A model generated the notes under the pieces. The model had not been told where the DNA came from. It saw only the letters and a program-made list of their open reading frames with translations, and searched no databases. Shown here piece after piece: positions 63,916 through 64,000 of a stretch of DNA of 64,000 nt. Location of the stretch: positions 962,501 to 1,026,500 of the forward strand of contig NC_058047.1 of assembly GCF_020085105.1 (NCBI RefSeq), in the 5' to 3' direction. Source of the DNA: Siniperca chuatsi. Lineage: Eukaryota; Chordata; Actinopteri; Centrarchiformes; Sinipercidae. Made by a program: the position numbers and the translations under genes. Every line of letters starts with the position of its first letter. The stretch's first letter is position 1.

Positions 63916-64000
63916 TGAAACTCACTTTGCCCCTCTGTGGTGTGTTCGTGCTCAGGTGGGAGGAGAGGAACAAACAGGTGAGAGGTTCGTTCAAATGAGG

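Overview
The window is nuclear DNA of a ray-finned (teleost) fish. Vertebrate genes are split by GT-AG introns, and the spaces between exons hold typical fish repeats: Tc1-like, hAT-like and piggyBac-like DNA elements, L2/Rex1-like LINE tails, long TG microsatellites and minisatellites. No bacterial, viral, CRISPR, rRNA or tRNA feature was recognised.

Layout. (1) 111-15156, plus strand: seven exons of apc2, the neuronal paralogue of the APC tumour suppressor, starting inside the gene and ending with the giant last exon. Its introns hold an 11-bp minisatellite, a palindromic Tc1-like element and a piggyBac-like palindrome. (2) 21070-23451, minus: a two-coding-exon homologue of human C19orf25 (UPF0449), tail to tail with apc2. 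Most of its coding intron is a 27-bp minisatellite. (3) About 24.4-31.8 kb: intergenic, with LINE fragments. (4) 31824-37375, minus: reep6, an ER membrane-shaping protein, in five exons. (5) 37.4-40.5 kb: an L2-like LINE 3' end carrying an internal tandem repeat, plus other repeats. (6) 40539-46033, plus: a complete eight-exon tetraspanin of the C8 class, closest to TSPAN33. (7) About 46.6-52.2 kb: intergenic, with two hAT-like MITEs and a LINE fragment. (8) 52178-63525, minus: nine exons of a glutamate transporter closest to SLC1A7 (EAAT5). Its N-terminal exons lie beyond the right edge.

apc2, the C19orf25 homologue and reep6 are neighbours on human 19p13.3, which supports the choice of APC2 over APC. 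From memory of the human map, PCSK4 sits between C19orf25 and REEP6; nothing like it was recognised here. The four nameable genes have unrelated roles (Wnt/cytoskeleton scaffold, ER shaping, ADAM10-regulating tetraspanin, glutamate uptake), so they form a syntenic block, not a pathway.

The most notable signals are structural: a 49-bp near-perfect hairpin inside an intact hAT-like MITE, a nearly homogeneous fold-back Tc1 element, two genes whose 3' splice sites use (TG)n-TAG tracts, and a minisatellite whose every unit resembles a 3' splice site just upstream of the real one.
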